Shown here piece by piece: positions 30,559 through 45,058 of a DNA stretch of 64,000 bases. Location: contig NZ_JACCPY010000015.1 of NCBI RefSeq assembly GCF_013426975.1, positions 1 through 64,000 on the forward strand, written 5' to 3'. Numbering within the stretch: position 1 is the first letter of the stretch; each line of letters starts with the position of its first letter. Position numbers and translations under genes: made by a program. This stretch comes from Sphaerotilus sulfidivorans (GTDB lineage Bacteria; Pseudomonadota; Gammaproteobacteria; Burkholderiales; Burkholderiaceae_C). Under the pieces are notes generated by a model that had not been told where the DNA came from, did not search any database, and saw only the letters and a list, made by a program, of their open reading frames with translations.

Positions 30559-30598
30559 AAAAAAGGCCGCCGGTCGCAGGACTGGCGGCCAATCCTTT
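30559..30598. terminator. Bidirectional terminator between aroQ and ligC
   Basis: A perfect 7-bp stem GGCCGCC (30565-30571) / GGCGGCC (30584-30590) with a 12-base loop, preceded by an A-run (AAAAAA) and followed by AATCCTTTT. The convergent genes on both sides (aroQ ends 30521, ligC ends 30661) and A/T runs on both flanks indicate termination in both directions. Confidence 0.75.
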
Positions 30599-30660
30599 TC
30601 CAGGGAGCAACGAAAAGGAATCCGGCCGAGGCCGGATCAGCGAATCAGGCGTTCGGAAGT

Positions 30661-31617
30661 TCAGGCGTTCAGCTGCTGCTCGAGCTGGTGCAGCACCTGG
30701 TAGCACGGCAGCACCTGGGCCAGGCTGCTGTTGGGCTGGCGGCCTTCGCGGATGGCGGCGAAGAACTCGCGGTCCTGCAGCTCGATGCCGTTCATCGACA
30801 CGTCGACCTGGGACACGTCGATCTTCTCTTCCTTGCCGTTGACCAGATCGTCATAGCGGGCAATGAAGGTGCCGGTGTCGCCGATGTAGCGGAAGAAGGT
30901 GCCGAGCGGGCCGTCGTTGTTGAACGACAGGCTCAGCGTGCAGATCGCGCCGTTGGCGGCCTTGAGCTGGATGCTCATGTCCATCGCGATGCCCAGCGTC
31001 GGATGGATCGGGCCCTGGATGGCGTTGGCCTTGACGATCGGCGAGCCGCACTGGTAGGCGAACAGATCGACCGTGTGCGCGGCGTGGTGCCACAGCAGAT
31101 GGTCGGTCCACGAGCGCGGCTGGCCCAGCGCGTTCATGTTGGTGCGACGGAAGAAGTAGGTCTGCACATCCATCTGCTGGATGTTGAACTCGCCGGCCTC
31201 GATCTTCTTGTGCACCCACTGGTGGCTGGGGTTGAAGCGACGGGTGTGGCCGCACATCGCCACCAGGCCGCTCTTCTCGGCCAGCGCCACCGCTTCCTCG
31301 CCGTCGGCCAGCACGTCGCACAGCGGGATCTCGACCTGCACATGCTTGCCGGCCTTCAGGCAGGCCAGCGTCTGGCTGGCATGCATCTGGGTCGGGGTGC
31401 ACAGGATGACCGCATCGACCTCCGGCATCGACAGGCTGTCGGCCAGGTCGGTGGTGACGTGGCCAATGCCGTACTTGGCGGCGACCTCGCGGGTCTTCTC
31501 CAGGTCACGGCCGATCAGCGAGACGACCTCGACGCCGTCGATGTTGCGGATGCCGTCCAGGTGCTTGATGCCGAAGGCGCCGGCGCCGGCCAGCGCCACC
31601 TTGATGGTCTTGCTCAT
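30661..31617 (-). CDS. ligC: 4-carboxy-2-hydroxymuconate-6-semialdehyde dehydrogenase
   Basis: 318 residues, Gfo/Idh/MocA fold. The N-terminal dinucleotide-binding motif is GAGAFGIKHLDG; EIPLCDVLADGEEAVALAEK and MCGHTRRFNPSHQWVHKKI follow the family pattern, here LigC/PmdC. It oxidises the ring-cleavage product of protocatechuate 4,5-dioxygenase (hemiacetal form) to 2-pyrone-4,6-dicarboxylate. It is the last gene of the operon, just after ligB. Confidence 0.92.
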   Translation of the reverse strand: MSKTIKVALAGAGAFGIKHLDGIRNIDGVEVVSLIGRDLEKTREVAAKYGIGHVTTDLADSLSMPEVDAVILCTPTQMHASQTLACLKAGKHVQVEIPLCDVLADGEEAVALAEKSGLVAMCGHTRRFNPSHQWVHKKIEAGEFNIQQMDVQTYFFRRTNMNALGQPRSWTDHLLWHHAAHTVDLFAYQCGSPIVKANAIQGPIHPTLGIAMDMSIQLKAANGAICTLSLSFNNDGPLGTFFRYIGDTGTFIARYDDLVNGKEEKIDVSQVDVSMNGIELQDREFFAAIREGRQPNSSLAQVLPCYQVLHQLEQQLNA

Positions 31618-31656
31618 GAGGAAAAGTCCTGTGCTGTGGAGGGCGAGCCGCGCGGC

Positions 31657-33932
<2,276 letters not shown>

Positions 33933-33969
33933 GGGAATCAGTCCTTGGATTGATCTGCAGGCTTCGCGC

Positions 33970-34995
33970 TCAGTCCAGCGAGGCCTTGGCGCGCTGGATC
34001 ACGCCGGCCCACTTGGTCGATTCCGACTGGATGAAGCTGCCGAACTGCTCGCGTGTCGTCGGGAAGAGGTCATAGCCGAAGGTGGCATAGCGCTGGGCGA
34101 TCTCCGGATCGGCCAGCGCCTTCTCGAGGTCGCGCTGGATGCGATCGGCCACCGCCTTGGGCAGGCCCTTCGGCGTGGCGATGGTCGTCCAGCCCGAGAC
34201 CTCGTAGCCGGCCGGGCCGCCCGACTCGGCCACCGTCGGCACGTCCGGGAAGGCCGGGTGGCGCTTCAGGCCGGTGGTGCCGATGAACTTGATCTTGCCG
34301 GCGCGCTGCAACGGCCCGGCGGTGGCCATCGTGCCCAGCGCGAAGTTCAGCTCGCCGTTGGCCACGCCGGTGTAGAGCTGCGAGGTCTCCTTGTAGACCA
34401 CATGCTGCATCTCGGTGTTCGTCATCGCCTCCAGCAGCGCGGTGCCCAGATGCACCGGATTGCCGACCGACCAGGAGCCGTAGTTCAGCTTGCCGGGATT
34501 GGCACGGGCCTCGGCCAGGATGTCGCCGACATTGCGGTACTTGCTGTTCGCCGCGGTGGTCAGGAAGAAGTTGGCGCGGAACAGCGGCAGCACCGGCTCG
34601 AAGTCCTTCGGGTCGTAGGGCAGCTTCTTGAACAGGTGCGGATAGGCGACCAGATGCACATTGTCCAGATGCATCAGGTCATGGCCGTCCTTGGCCCCCT
34701 GGCGGAAGGCATCGATCGCGATGAAGCCGTTCGCACCGGGCCGGTTCTCGACGATGACCGGCTTGCCCCAGGTCTTCTGCAGCTTCTCGGCCAGCAGGCG
34801 CACCACGCCTTCCGGGCCGGAGCCGACCGGAAAGGGCGTGATGATGCGCACCGGCTTGGTCGGCCAGTCGGTGGCCGCGGCCGCCGAGGCGGCGGTCTGG
34901 GCCTGCGTCGGCAGCGCAAAGGCGGCAGCCACGCCAGCGGCGGCGGCCAGCTTCAGGAAGGCCTTGCGGCTCGGGCGGGTGAATCGGTCGGTCAT
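33970..34995 (-). CDS. Bug-type substrate-binding protein of the protocatechuate operon
   Basis: 341 residues. The N-terminus has a twin-arginine-free but Arg/Lys-rich start (MTDRFTRPSRKAFLKLAAAA) and a hydrophobic signal ending near PTQAQTA; the mature part shows PVRIITPFPVGSGPEGVVR and ENRPGANGFIAIDAF of the tripartite tricarboxylate family. Inserted between ligK and ligI, so an aromatic acid (protocatechuate or a precursor) is the probable ligand. No membrane partner genes nearby. Confidence 0.88.
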   Translation of the reverse strand: MTDRFTRPSRKAFLKLAAAAGVAAAFALPTQAQTAASAAAATDWPTKPVRIITPFPVGSGPEGVVRLLAEKLQKTWGKPVIVENRPGANGFIAIDAFRQGAKDGHDLMHLDNVHLVAYPHLFKKLPYDPKDFEPVLPLFRANFFLTTAANSKYRNVGDILAEARANPGKLNYGSWSVGNPVHLGTALLEAMTNTEMQHVVYKETSQLYTGVANGELNFALGTMATAGPLQRAGKIKFIGTTGLKRHPAFPDVPTVAESGGPAGYEVSGWTTIATPKGLPKAVADRIQRDLEKALADPEIAQRYATFGYDLFPTTREQFGSFIQSESTKWAGVIQRAKASLD

Positions 34996-35039
34996 CGTTG
35001 TCTCCTGGGAAAAGGCGGATCGCGCGTCGGGGCGCGATC

Positions 35040-35723
35040 TCAGTCGATGTAGCGCAGGCCGGCCTTGGCCAGCGGCTCGCGCATCTTGTACATGTCCAGC
35101 CCCAGCACGCCGCTGGCGAGCAGGTCGCGCTTCTCGCCCTCGAAGCTCTCGCGCCTGGCGGCGGCGGCGGCCACCTCGACCACGCGGGCGGCCGGCACGC
35201 AGCACACGCCGTCGTCGTCGGCGACGATCGCGTCGCCCGGGTTGACCATCATGCCGGCGCACACCACCGGAATGTTCACCGAGCCCAGCGTGGCCTTGAT
35301 CGTGCCCTTGGCGCTGATCGCCCGGGACCAGACCGGGAAGCCCATCTCCTTGAGCGTCTTCACGTCGCGCACGCCGGCGTCGATGATCAGGGCGCGCGCG
35401 CCGCGGGCCATGAAGCTGGTGGCGAGCAGGTCGCCGAAGTAGCCATCGGTGCACTCGGCGGTGACCGCGGCCACGACGATGTCGCCCGGCTGGATCTGCT
35501 CGGCAGCCACATGCATCATCCAGTTGTCGCCCGGGTGCAGCAGCACGGTGACCACGGTGCCCGAGACCTGGGTGCCGACCTGGATCGGGCGCATATAGGG
35601 CTTGAGCAGGCCGACGCGGCCCATCGCCTCGTGCACGGTGGCCGAGCCCAGGGCCGCCAGACGGTCGGTGGCCTCGCGGTCGGCACGAGTGATGTTGCGG
35701 TAGACGACGCCGAGTTCGTACAT
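35040..35723 (-). CDS. ligK: 4-carboxy-4-hydroxy-2-oxoadipate aldolase / oxaloacetate decarboxylase
   Basis: 227 residues, RraA-like fold (LigK/PmdF/ProA family). Metal- and substrate-binding stretches are [17 protein letters not shown] and [20 protein letters not shown]. It cleaves the last pathway intermediate to pyruvate and oxaloacetate. The start [10 protein letters not shown] at 35723 is chosen; the frame is open further upstream but has no family residues. First gene of the operon; the upstream region holds a word shared with another Bug gene (35806-35828). The two steps before it, 4-oxalomesaconate tautomerase and hydratase, are not encoded in the window. Confidence 0.92.
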   Translation of the reverse strand: MYELGVVYRNITRADREATDRLAALGSATVHEAMGRVGLLKPYMRPIQVGTQVSGTVVTVLLHPGDNWMMHVAAEQIQPGDIVVAAVTAECTDGYFGDLLATSFMARGARALIIDAGVRDVKTLKEMGFPVWSRAISAKGTIKATLGSVNIPVVCAGMMVNPGDAIVADDDGVCCVPAARVVEVAAAAARRESFEGEKRDLLASGVLGLDMYKMREPLAKAGLRYID

Positions 35724-35805
35724 GACGGAAAAGCTCCTGGGGTGATGAGGCTGCGCCGGATTCTGGCGGCGCCCGGCCATGCCGTACAGGCAGAGAATCG
35801 ACTAT

Positions 35806-35828
35806 CAGCTATCGCACAGCAGCATCAC
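35806..35828 (-). promoter_or_regulatory. Putative operator shared with the 62.3-63.3 kb Bug gene
   Basis: CAGCTATCGCA followed by a partly matching 12 bases (..CNGCATNAC) lies 83 bp upstream of ligK. The same 11-bp core and 18 of 23 positions recur at 63372-63394, 84 bp upstream of another minus-strand transcription unit. In the gene's sense the site reads ATGC-N7-GCGAT, similar to LysR-type T-N11-A boxes. The intervening region to icd (35724-36027) holds nothing else that I recognise. Confidence 0.45.
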
Positions 35829-36027
35829 TCATGCGGGAATTTCCCGAGATCATCCGGCCTGCACAGCCAGCGTCCTGACAGGAAGACATGCGACATTGCG
35901 CGCCACGGAGACACTTCCCGCACTGTGAGAGACAATTTCACCCGGGAAAGAAAGACCCCGACAGAACTCGACCCGTGCAGAGCGCGGGTCGCGCTTCATC
36001 CGAAGCCCCCACAACGGAGATAGTTGA

Positions 36028-38265
<2,238 letters not shown>

Positions 38266-38300
38266 GCCCGGCACTGAGCGGCGGACACGCAGCCGCCGAG

Positions 38301-38362
38301 GCCTGCGCACCTTCGCGGCGCAGGCCGCCTGACCGCCCCGCCCGGGAGATCCCGGCCGGGGC
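38301..38362 (+). terminator. Two GC-rich hairpins after icd
   Basis: A first stem GCCTGCGC/GCGCAGGC (38301-38308 with 38318-38325) and a second GCCCCG/CGGGGC (38335-38340 with 38357-38362), the latter followed by TTCTCGTCGT. They lie 36-97 bp after the icd stop. Terminator function is likely but the T-run is weak. The remainder of this 230-bp gap should contain the promoter of the next gene; I see no clear box. Confidence 0.5.
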
Positions 38363-38495
38363 TTCTCGTCGTGGGGCCACGATTCCTGACAGCGCTGTAA
38401 GCTGACAGGGTTAGGCTGGCGCCAGCCCAGGTGGCCCGACCTGATGCCGTGCAGGAGCAGCGGCAAGCCACCGCTGACCCACGGAGAAGACGACC

Positions 38496-39758
38496 ATGAA
38501 ATACGTCCTGATCGGCGCCGGCCCGGCCGGCGTGCGCGCTGCCGAGACCCTTCGCAAGGAAGACCCCACCAGCGAGATCACGCTGGTCGGCGGCGAGCCG
38601 GGCGCGCCCTATGCGCGCATGGCCATTCCCTATGTCCTGAACAAGTCGATCACCGAGTCGGGTGCGCTGCAGCGCAAGGCCGATCTGCACTACGACCTCC
38701 AGGGCATCCGCTACCTGAACCGCAAGGCGCTGAAGGTCCATGCACGCGCCGATGGCGGCACGGTCGACCTCGACGACGGCAGCACGCTCGACTACGACCG
38801 TCTGCTGGTGGCGACCGGCTCGTCGCCGTCGCTGCCGCCGATTCCCGGCACCGACCTGCCCGGCGTGGTCACCTGCTGGACGCTGGAGGACGCCCGCGCC
38901 ATCGCCGAGAAGCTCCAGCCCGGCAACCGCGTCGTGATGGTGGGCGCGGGCTTCGTCGCCGGCGTGTGCATGAAGTCGCTGGTGGGCACCGGCGTCAAGC
39001 TGTCGGTCATCGCCGGCCGCGCCGGCCAGATCCTGCGCACGATGATGGCGCCGACCGGCAGCAGCATGATGCAGCGCTGGCTGGAGGAGCGCGGCGTCGA
39101 CGTCATCACCCAGGGCCGCACCGAGCGCATCGAGCCCGGCCCGCGCCTGGTGATGGACACCCGCGTGATCGAGGCCGACCTGATCATCCTGGCCACCGGC
39201 GTGAAGCCGAACCTCTCCTTCCTGGAAGGCACCGGCGCGCAGATCGACCAGGGCGTCGTCGTCGACCACTTCATGCGCACCACCGTGCCGCATGTCTACG
39301 CCGCCGGCGACGTGGCCCAGGGCCGCGACTTCTCCACCGGCGAATGGGTGGTGCACGCGCTGCAGCCCACCGCCACCGAGCACGGCCGCATCGCCGCGCT
39401 GAACATGGCCGGCAGGACCATGCCCTACCGCGGCAGCCTGAGCATGAACGTGCTCGACATCGGCGGCCTGATCTCGCACACCTTCGGCCAGTGGCAGGGC
39501 GTCGAGGGCGGAGAGATGGTCGAAGAGGTCGACGAGGAGAACTTCCTCTACACCCGCCTGTGCTTCAAGGGCGAGCGCATGGTGGGCGCGATCACCATCG
39601 GCAACTGCAACCATGTCGGCGCGATCCGCGGCCTGATCCAGACCCGCCGCCAGCTCGGCGAGTGGAAGGACAAGCTGATGCACAACCCGCACCAGGTGAT
39701 GGCGGCCTTCGTCGACCTGGGCCAGCACCGGGCGCTGCCCTCGGCCATGCCCGCATGA
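38496..39758 (+). CDS. FAD/NAD(P)-dependent pyridine nucleotide-disulfide-type oxidoreductase
   Basis: 420 residues with two Rossmann motifs: GAGPAGVRAAETLRKE at the N-terminus (FAD) and VMVGAGFVAGVCMKSL in the middle (NAD), plus YAAGDVAQGRDF for the flavin ribityl site. This resembles rubredoxin/nitrite-reductase-type NAD(P)H:FAD reductases without the redox-active Cys pair of glutathione reductase. Substrate unknown. An ACGGAGA ribosome site precedes the ATG. It stands alone between icd and the convergent glpK, so context does not help; electron supply to a ferredoxin is a possibility. Confidence 0.75.
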   Translation: MKYVLIGAGPAGVRAAETLRKEDPTSEITLVGGEPGAPYARMAIPYVLNKSITESGALQRKADLHYDLQGIRYLNRKALKVHARADGGTVDLDDGSTLDYDRLLVATGSSPSLPPIPGTDLPGVVTCWTLEDARAIAEKLQPGNRVVMVGAGFVAGVCMKSLVGTGVKLSVIAGRAGQILRTMMAPTGSSMMQRWLEERGVDVITQGRTERIEPGPRLVMDTRVIEADLIILATGVKPNLSFLEGTGAQIDQGVVVDHFMRTTVPHVYAAGDVAQGRDFSTGEWVVHALQPTATEHGRIAALNMAGRTMPYRGSLSMNVLDIGGLISHTFGQWQGVEGGEMVEEVDEENFLYTRLCFKGERMVGAITIGNCNHVGAIRGLIQTRRQLGEWKDKLMHNPHQVMAAFVDLGQHRALPSAMPA

Positions 39759-39797
39759 TCGACGCGCGGGCCTGAGCGCTGGCGCCGGGCGGAGACG

Positions 39798-41297
39798 TCA
39801 GCGTGCGCAGGCCTGGCGCACCGCGCGCTCCCACTGCGCCATGCGCTCCTCGGCGCGCTCGCGCGGCAGTGTCGGGTGGAAGACGCGCTCGGCCTGCCAC
39901 AGCGCCGCCAGCTCGGCCGGGTCGCGCCAGACGCCGGCCGACAGCCCGGCCAGGAAGGCCGCGCCCAGCGCGGTCGTCTCGATCACCTTCGGGCGCAGCA
40001 CCGGAATGCCGAGCAGGTCGGCCTGGAACTGCATCAGCAGGTCGTTGACGCAGGCGCCGCCGTCGACCCGCAGCTCGCTGACCGGCTCGCCGCCGGCGGC
40101 CACCGCATCACGGCTCATCGCCTGCAGCAGCGCGGCGCTCTGGAAGGCGATGCTCTCCAGCGCGGCGCGGGCGATGTGGGCCATCGTCGTGCCGCGCGTC
40201 AGGCCGACGATGGCGCCGCGCGCGTCCGCATCCCAATAGGGCGCGCCCAGCCCGGTGAAGGCGGGCACCATCAGCACGCCGCCTGCGTCGGGCACGCTGG
40301 CGGCCAGCGCCTGCACCTCGTGGCTGGACTCGATGGCGCGCAGACCGTCGCGCAGCCACTGCACCACCGCGCCGCCGATGAAGACGCTGCCCTCCAGCGC
40401 GAACTCCGGCGCCGGCACCCCGCCGGTGCGGCAGGCGCTGGTGGTCACCAGGCCGTTCTCGCTGGCGCGGAAGCGCTCGCCGGCGTGCATCAGCATGAAG
40501 CAGCCGGTGCCATAGGTGTTCTTGGCCTGGCCCGGCGACAGGCAGGCCTGGCCGAAGAGCGCGCTCTGCTGGTCGCCAGCCATGCCGCCGACCGGAACCG
40601 ACGCACCCAGCAGCTCCGGCAGCGTCTCGCCGAACACATGGCTGCTGGGGCGGACCTCGGGCAGCAGGCTGGCCGGAATGTCGAACAGGGCCAGCAGCTC
40701 CGCATCCCAGCGCTGGGTGCGCACGTCGAGCAGCAGGGTGCGCGCGGCATTGCTGACATCGGTGGCGTGCACCCGCCCGCCGGTGAGCTGCCACAGCAGC
40801 CAGCTGTCGACCGTGCCGAAGGCCAGCTCGCCGCGCTCGGCCGCCGCCCGCGCGCCCGGCACCTGGTCGAGCAGCCAGCGGATCTTGGTCGCCGAGAAAT
40901 AGGCGTCGATCACCAGCCCGGTGCGCTCGCGCACCCAGTCGCCGTGGCCGGCCTCGCGCAGCTGCGCGCACAGCGGCTCGGCGCGGCGGTCCTGCCAGAC
41001 GATGGCCGGATGGATCGGCCGGCCGCTGCGCCGCTCCCACACCAGCGTGGTCTCGCGCTGGTTGGTGATGCCGATGCTGCGGATGTCGCCGGCCTGCAGC
41101 CCGGCGCGCTGCAGGGCCTCGCGTGCGGTCTCGAGCTGGCTGTGCCAGATCTCCATCGGATCGTGCTCGACCCAGCCCGGGCGCGGGTAGTGCTGGCGGA
41201 ACTCGCGCTGCGCCATCGCGCGGATGCGGCCGTGCTCGTCGAAGACGATGCTGCGCGAGCTCGACGTGCCCTGGTCCAGGGCCAGCAGATAGGTCAT
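39798..41297 (-). CDS. glpK: Glycerol kinase
   Basis: 499 residues, FGGY family. The start [20 protein letters not shown] contains the phosphate-1 motif; [16 protein letters not shown] and [17 protein letters not shown] are conserved. It phosphorylates glycerol to sn-glycerol-3-phosphate for GlpD. It follows glpR on the minus strand (43-bp gap) and is divergent from glpD and the transporter genes. Confidence 0.95.
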   Translation of the reverse strand: MTYLLALDQGTSSSRSIVFDEHGRIRAMAQREFRQHYPRPGWVEHDPMEIWHSQLETAREALQRAGLQAGDIRSIGITNQRETTLVWERRSGRPIHPAIVWQDRRAEPLCAQLREAGHGDWVRERTGLVIDAYFSATKIRWLLDQVPGARAAAERGELAFGTVDSWLLWQLTGGRVHATDVSNAARTLLLDVRTQRWDAELLALFDIPASLLPEVRPSSHVFGETLPELLGASVPVGGMAGDQQSALFGQACLSPGQAKNTYGTGCFMLMHAGERFRASENGLVTTSACRTGGVPAPEFALEGSVFIGGAVVQWLRDGLRAIESSHEVQALAASVPDAGGVLMVPAFTGLGAPYWDADARGAIVGLTRGTTMAHIARAALESIAFQSAALLQAMSRDAVAAGGEPVSELRVDGGACVNDLLMQFQADLLGIPVLRPKVIETTALGAAFLAGLSAGVWRDPAELAALWQAERVFHPTLPRERAEERMAQWERAVRQACAR

Positions 41298-41340
41298 GGG
41301 AAAGTCTCCTCGGACGGTCGTTGTTGTGGGGTCGCGGCCC

Positions 41341-42105
41341 TCAGCGCGCGATGTCGAGCTGCACGCCGGCCTCGGCCAGCAGCGCCGCGTAGGGCGAGGG
41401 CGGCTCGACGTCGGTGAACAGGCGGTCGAGCTGCTGCATGCGCGCCATCTCGACCATCGCCGGGCGGTTGAACTTGGAATGGTCGGTGGCCAGCCAGACC
41501 TCGCGGCTCTGCCGGATGATGGCCTGCGCGACCTTGACCTCGCGGTAGTCGTAGTCGCGCAGCGTGCCGTCGGGCTCGATGCCGGAGATGCCGATGATGC
41601 CGATGTCGACCCGGAACTGATTGATGAAGTCCACCGCCGCCTCGCCGACGATGCCGCGGTCGCGATGGCGCACCACGCCGCCGGCGACGATGACCTCGCA
41701 GTCGGGGTTGTCCGCCAGGATGGCCGCGACGTTCAGGTTGTTGGTGATGACCCGCAGGCCGCGGTGGCGCAGCAGCTCGCGCGCCACCGCCTCGGTGGTC
41801 GTGCCCAGGTTGATCAGCAGCGAGCAGCCCTCGGGCACCGCCGCGGCCACCGCGCGCGCGATGCGCTGCTTGGCCTCGGCATGCAGGTCCTGGCGCTGGC
41901 GGTAGGCGATGTTCTCGGTGGTCGACATCGGCAGGCGCACGCCGCCGTGGAAGCGAGCGAGCAGGCCGGCCTCGGCCAGCAGCTTCACGTCGCGGCGCAC
42001 CGTCTGCAGCGTCACGCCGAAGCGCTCGGCCAGCGCCTCGACCGTCATCACGCCGCGGGCGCGGACCTCGTCGAGCAGTTCGGATTGGCGGGGGTTCGGA
42101 GTCAT
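41341..42105 (-). CDS. glpR: Glycerol-3-phosphate regulon repressor, DeoR family
   Basis: 254 residues. N-terminal DeoR helix-turn-helix ([35 protein letters not shown]), then the sugar-phosphate sensor domain with [13 protein letters not shown] and [17 protein letters not shown]. The start [10 protein letters not shown] at 42105 is chosen over an upstream in-frame ATG at 42147. It sits between glpK and the glpD promoter and probably controls both directions. Confidence 0.9.
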   Translation of the reverse strand: MTPNPRQSELLDEVRARGVMTVEALAERFGVTLQTVRRDVKLLAEAGLLARFHGGVRLPMSTTENIAYRQRQDLHAEAKQRIARAVAAAVPEGCSLLINLGTTTEAVARELLRHRGLRVITNNLNVAAILADNPDCEVIVAGGVVRHRDRGIVGEAAVDFINQFRVDIGIIGISGIEPDGTLRDYDYREVKVAQAIIRQSREVWLATDHSKFNRPAMVEMARMQQLDRLFTDVEPPSPYAALLAEAGVQLDIAR

Positions 42106-42336
42106 GCGCGGGATTGTCGCGGCGCGGTGCCGGGCCGCGGCTGACACCGCGGCACGCTTCGCGGGATGATCAGAAGCGAACGTGGCCGAACTCTATTCGC
42201 ATCAAAAACGAAATCAAACGATGGGAAACCATCTTGCAAACGAACTTCCAATCGCATAAAAAAGAAAAAGAACACCGCAGAACCAGAACGCGGCCACCGC
42301 CCGACGACCGGCGACGGCCCGCCCGAGGAGACCTTC
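42106..42336. promoter_or_regulatory. Divergent glp control region, locally AT-rich
   Basis: This 231-bp gap has the lowest GC of the window (about 42160-42270). It holds a TTCG-N9-CGAA dyad at 42196-42212 and three AAACGA-like words between 42205 and 42245, comparable in form to DeoR/GlpR operators. It ends with GAGGAG at 42325-42330, the ribosome site of glpD. Exact promoter positions are not clear. Confidence 0.5.
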
Positions 42337-43923
42337 TTGAATCCATCATCGCCAGCGCGCACGGCTCCGGCCGGCGCGACCGCGGACACCTTCGACGTGC
42401 TGGTCGTCGGCGGCGGCATCAATGGCGCCGGCATCGCCCGCGACCTCGCCGGCCGGGGCTGGCGGGTGCTGCTGGCCGAGGCCGAGGACCTGGCGCAGCA
42501 CACCTCGTCGTCGTCGACCAAGCTGATTCACGGCGGCCTGCGCTATCTCGAACACCGGGAATTCGGCCTGGTGCGCAAGGCGCTGCAAGAGCGCGAGGTG
42601 CTGCTGCGCAGCGCGCCGCACATCATGTGGCCGCTGCGCTTCGTGATGCCGCACGACCCGTCGATGCGCCCGGCCTGGATGATCCGCATCGGCCTGTTCC
42701 TCTATGACCATCTGGCGCGGCGCGAGGTGCTGCCGGGCTCGCACGCGATCGACCTGCGCACGCATGCGGCCGGCGCGCCGCTGAAGGCGGGCTACACCCG
42801 CGGCTTCGTCTACTCCGACGGCTGGGTGGACGACGCGCGCCTGGTGCTGCTCAACGCGCTGGACGCCCGCGAGCGCGGCGCCGAGGTGCTGACGCGCACC
42901 CGGGTGGTGTCGGCCCAGCGCGGCGCGCAGGGCTGGCGCGCGGTGCTGCAGCCGGCCGACGGCGGCACGGCACGCACGGTCGAGGCGCGCCTGCTGGTCA
43001 ATGCCGCCGGCCCCTGGGCGGAGAGCTTCCTGCGCAGCACCGCCCGTCCGGCCGCTGGCGAGACGCTGGCGACCAAGAGCCTGCGCCTGGTCAAGGGCTC
43101 GCACATCGTCGTGCCGCGCTGCTTCGAGCACGACCACGCCTACATCTTCCAGAACCCCGACCGGCGCATCATCTTCGCGATCCCCTACGAGCGCGACTTC
43201 ACGCTGATCGGCACCACCGATCAGGAGATCGAGGGCGACCCGGCGCAGGCGCGCATCGACGCGGGCGAGATCGCCTACCTGTGCGAGCAGGCCAGCCGCT
43301 ACTTCACCCGCGCGGTCGCGCCGTCCGACGTGGTCTGGCACTACGCCGGCGTGCGCCCGCTGCTCGACGACGACTCGGGCGATCCGTCGGCCGTCACCCG
43401 CGACTACCTGCTGGAGAACAACTCGGACGGCGGCGCGCCGCTGCTGAGCGTCTGGGGTGGCAAGATCACCACCTTCCGCAAGCTCGCCGAGGACGCCGCC
43501 AGCGAGATCGGCCGGCTGCTCGGCCAGAGTCGCCCGGCCTGGACCGCCACGGCGCATCTGCCGGGCGGCGATCTGAGCGCCTGGATCGGCCCGCCGCAGC
43601 GCCCCGACACCGACTTCGAGCGCTTCGTCGTGCAGCTGCGCGCGCGCCACGCCTGGCTGGAGGCGCCGCTGGCACGCCGGCTCGCACGCGCCTACGGCAG
43701 CCGGGTCGACGGCGTGCTGGGCACGGCCACCTCGCTCGCCGGCCTGGGCGCGGAGATCGCGCCCGGCCTGCACGAGGCCGAGCTGGACTTCCTGATCCGC
43801 CACGAGTGGGCGCGCAGCGCCGAGGACGTGCTGTGGCGCCGCAGCAAGCTCGGGCTGCACTTCAGTGCGGCCGAGCGCGAGGCGGTGGGGCGGTGGATGG
43901 CGGCGCGCGGCCTCGATCACTGA
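42337..43923 (+). CDS. glpD: Aerobic glycerol-3-phosphate dehydrogenase
   Basis: 528 residues from a TTG start at 42337, chosen because GAGGAG lies six bases upstream and the family N-terminus follows (TFDVLVVGGGINGAGIARDL). The open frame from an ATG at 42166 runs through the AT-rich control region and has non-family, Lys-rich residues. FAD motif GGGINGAG, then HTSSSSTKLIHGGLRYLEHR and the C-terminal GKITTFRKLAEDAASEIG. The membrane-bound enzyme oxidises glycerol-3-phosphate to dihydroxyacetone phosphate and feeds quinone. Confidence 0.93.
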   Translation: MNPSSPARTAPAGATADTFDVLVVGGGINGAGIARDLAGRGWRVLLAEAEDLAQHTSSSSTKLIHGGLRYLEHREFGLVRKALQEREVLLRSAPHIMWPLRFVMPHDPSMRPAWMIRIGLFLYDHLARREVLPGSHAIDLRTHAAGAPLKAGYTRGFVYSDGWVDDARLVLLNALDARERGAEVLTRTRVVSAQRGAQGWRAVLQPADGGTARTVEARLLVNAAGPWAESFLRSTARPAAGETLATKSLRLVKGSHIVVPRCFEHDHAYIFQNPDRRIIFAIPYERDFTLIGTTDQEIEGDPAQARIDAGEIAYLCEQASRYFTRAVAPSDVVWHYAGVRPLLDDDSGDPSAVTRDYLLENNSDGGAPLLSVWGGKITTFRKLAEDAASEIGRLLGQSRPAWTATAHLPGGDLSAWIGPPQRPDTDFERFVVQLRARHAWLEAPLARRLARAYGSRVDGVLGTATSLAGLGAEIAPGLHEAELDFLIRHEWARSAEDVLWRRSKLGLHFSAAEREAVGRWMAARGLDH

Positions 43924-43977
43924 CTTCCCTGACAACGACGACGAGAGAGACAACGCCATCATGAAGAAGGTGAACCC

Positions 43978-45057
43978 ATGGAGCTGAGGCTCGAAGGCAT
44001 CGGCCGCACCGTCGGCGCCGAGACCTGGCTGCATCCGATGGACCTGGCGCTGCGCCCGGGCACGGTCACGGTGCTGCTGGGCGCGACCCAGGCCGGCAAG
44101 ACCAGCCTGATGCGCATCATGGCCGGGCTCGACCGACCTGACCGAGGCCGCGTCCGCGTCGACGGCCAGGACGTCACCGGCCTGCCGGTGCGCGATCGCA
44201 ACGTCGCGATGGTCTACCAGCAGTTCATCAACTACCCGTCGATGACAGTGCGCGACAACATCGCCTCGCCGCTGAAGCTGCATCGCACGCCGAAAGCCAC
44301 CATCGACAAGAAGGTGCGCGAGCTGGCCGAGCGGCTGCACATCGACATCTTTCTCGACCGCCTGCCCGCCGAGCTGTCGGGCGGTCAGCAGCAGCGGGTG
44401 GCGCTGGCACGCGCGCTGGCCAAGAACGCGCCGCTGATGCTGCTCGACGAGCCGCTGGTCAATCTCGACTACAAATTGCGCGAGGAACTGCGCGAGGAGC
44501 TCTCGGCGCTGTTTTCGACCGGCGACTCCACCGTCGTCTACGCCACCACCGAGCCCGGCGAGGCGCTGCTGCTGGGCGGCTGGACCGCGGTGATGGACCA
44601 GGGCGAGCTGCTGCAGTACGGCCCGACCGCCGAGGTCTTCCACCGCCCGGCCTCGCTGCGGGTGGCACGCGCCTTCTCCGACCCGCCGATGAATCTGCTG
44701 GCCGCCGAGGTGGCCGAAGGCGGCGCGCGCCTGCGGGACGGGGCGGTGGTCGCGGTGGATCTGCCCCGCCAGACGTCCCGCGCGCTGACGCTGGGCATTC
44801 GCGCCAGCGTGCTGCGGCCGGAGGCCCGGCCGGGCGATCTGGCGCTGCCCGGTCGAGTGGAGCTGGCGGAGATCTCCGGCTCCGACACCTTCGTGCATGT
44901 GCACACCGCAGTGGGCGAGCTGGTCGCGCAGCTCACCGGTGTGCATGAGTTCGAGCTGGGTACCGCGCTGACGCTGCATGTGCAGCCGACCCAGGTCCAC
45001 GTCTTCGACGCGTCAGGTGCGCTGCTGGTGGCGCCGCAGCGCCGGGAGGTGCACTGA
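43978..45057 (+). CDS. glpS: Glycerol ABC transporter ATP-binding protein GlpS
   Basis: 359 residues. Walker A GATQAGKTS, Q-loop region VYQQFINYPSMTVRDN, signature LSGGQQQRVALARAL, Walker B LMLLDEPLVNLD, but the switch region reads VYATTEP, with Thr where His is normal; this is a known trait of the GlpS subunit. A C-terminal TOBE-like regulatory domain follows. First gene of the glpSTPQUV transporter set; the second ATPase gene starts at the stop codon (ACTGACATGG). Confidence 0.92.
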   Translation: MELRLEGIGRTVGAETWLHPMDLALRPGTVTVLLGATQAGKTSLMRIMAGLDRPDRGRVRVDGQDVTGLPVRDRNVAMVYQQFINYPSMTVRDNIASPLKLHRTPKATIDKKVRELAERLHIDIFLDRLPAELSGGQQQRVALARALAKNAPLMLLDEPLVNLDYKLREELREELSALFSTGDSTVVYATTEPGEALLLGGWTAVMDQGELLQYGPTAEVFHRPASLRVARAFSDPPMNLLAAEVAEGGARLRDGAVVAVDLPRQTSRALTLGIRASVLRPEARPGDLALPGRVELAEISGSDTFVHVHTAVGELVAQLTGVHEFELGTALTLHVQPTQVHVFDASGALLVAPQRREVH

Positions 45058-45058
45058 C

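Noticed and set aside
42166-42336. ATG start for glpD with a Lys-rich N-terminal extension
   Set aside because: The extension crosses the AT-rich promoter region; a TTG with GAGGAG six bases before it gives the normal GlpD N-terminus.
42106-42336. AT-rich stretch as a horizontally acquired island or attachment site
   Set aside because: Short, lies exactly between divergent glpR and glpD, contains operator-like dyads; a normal control region explains it.
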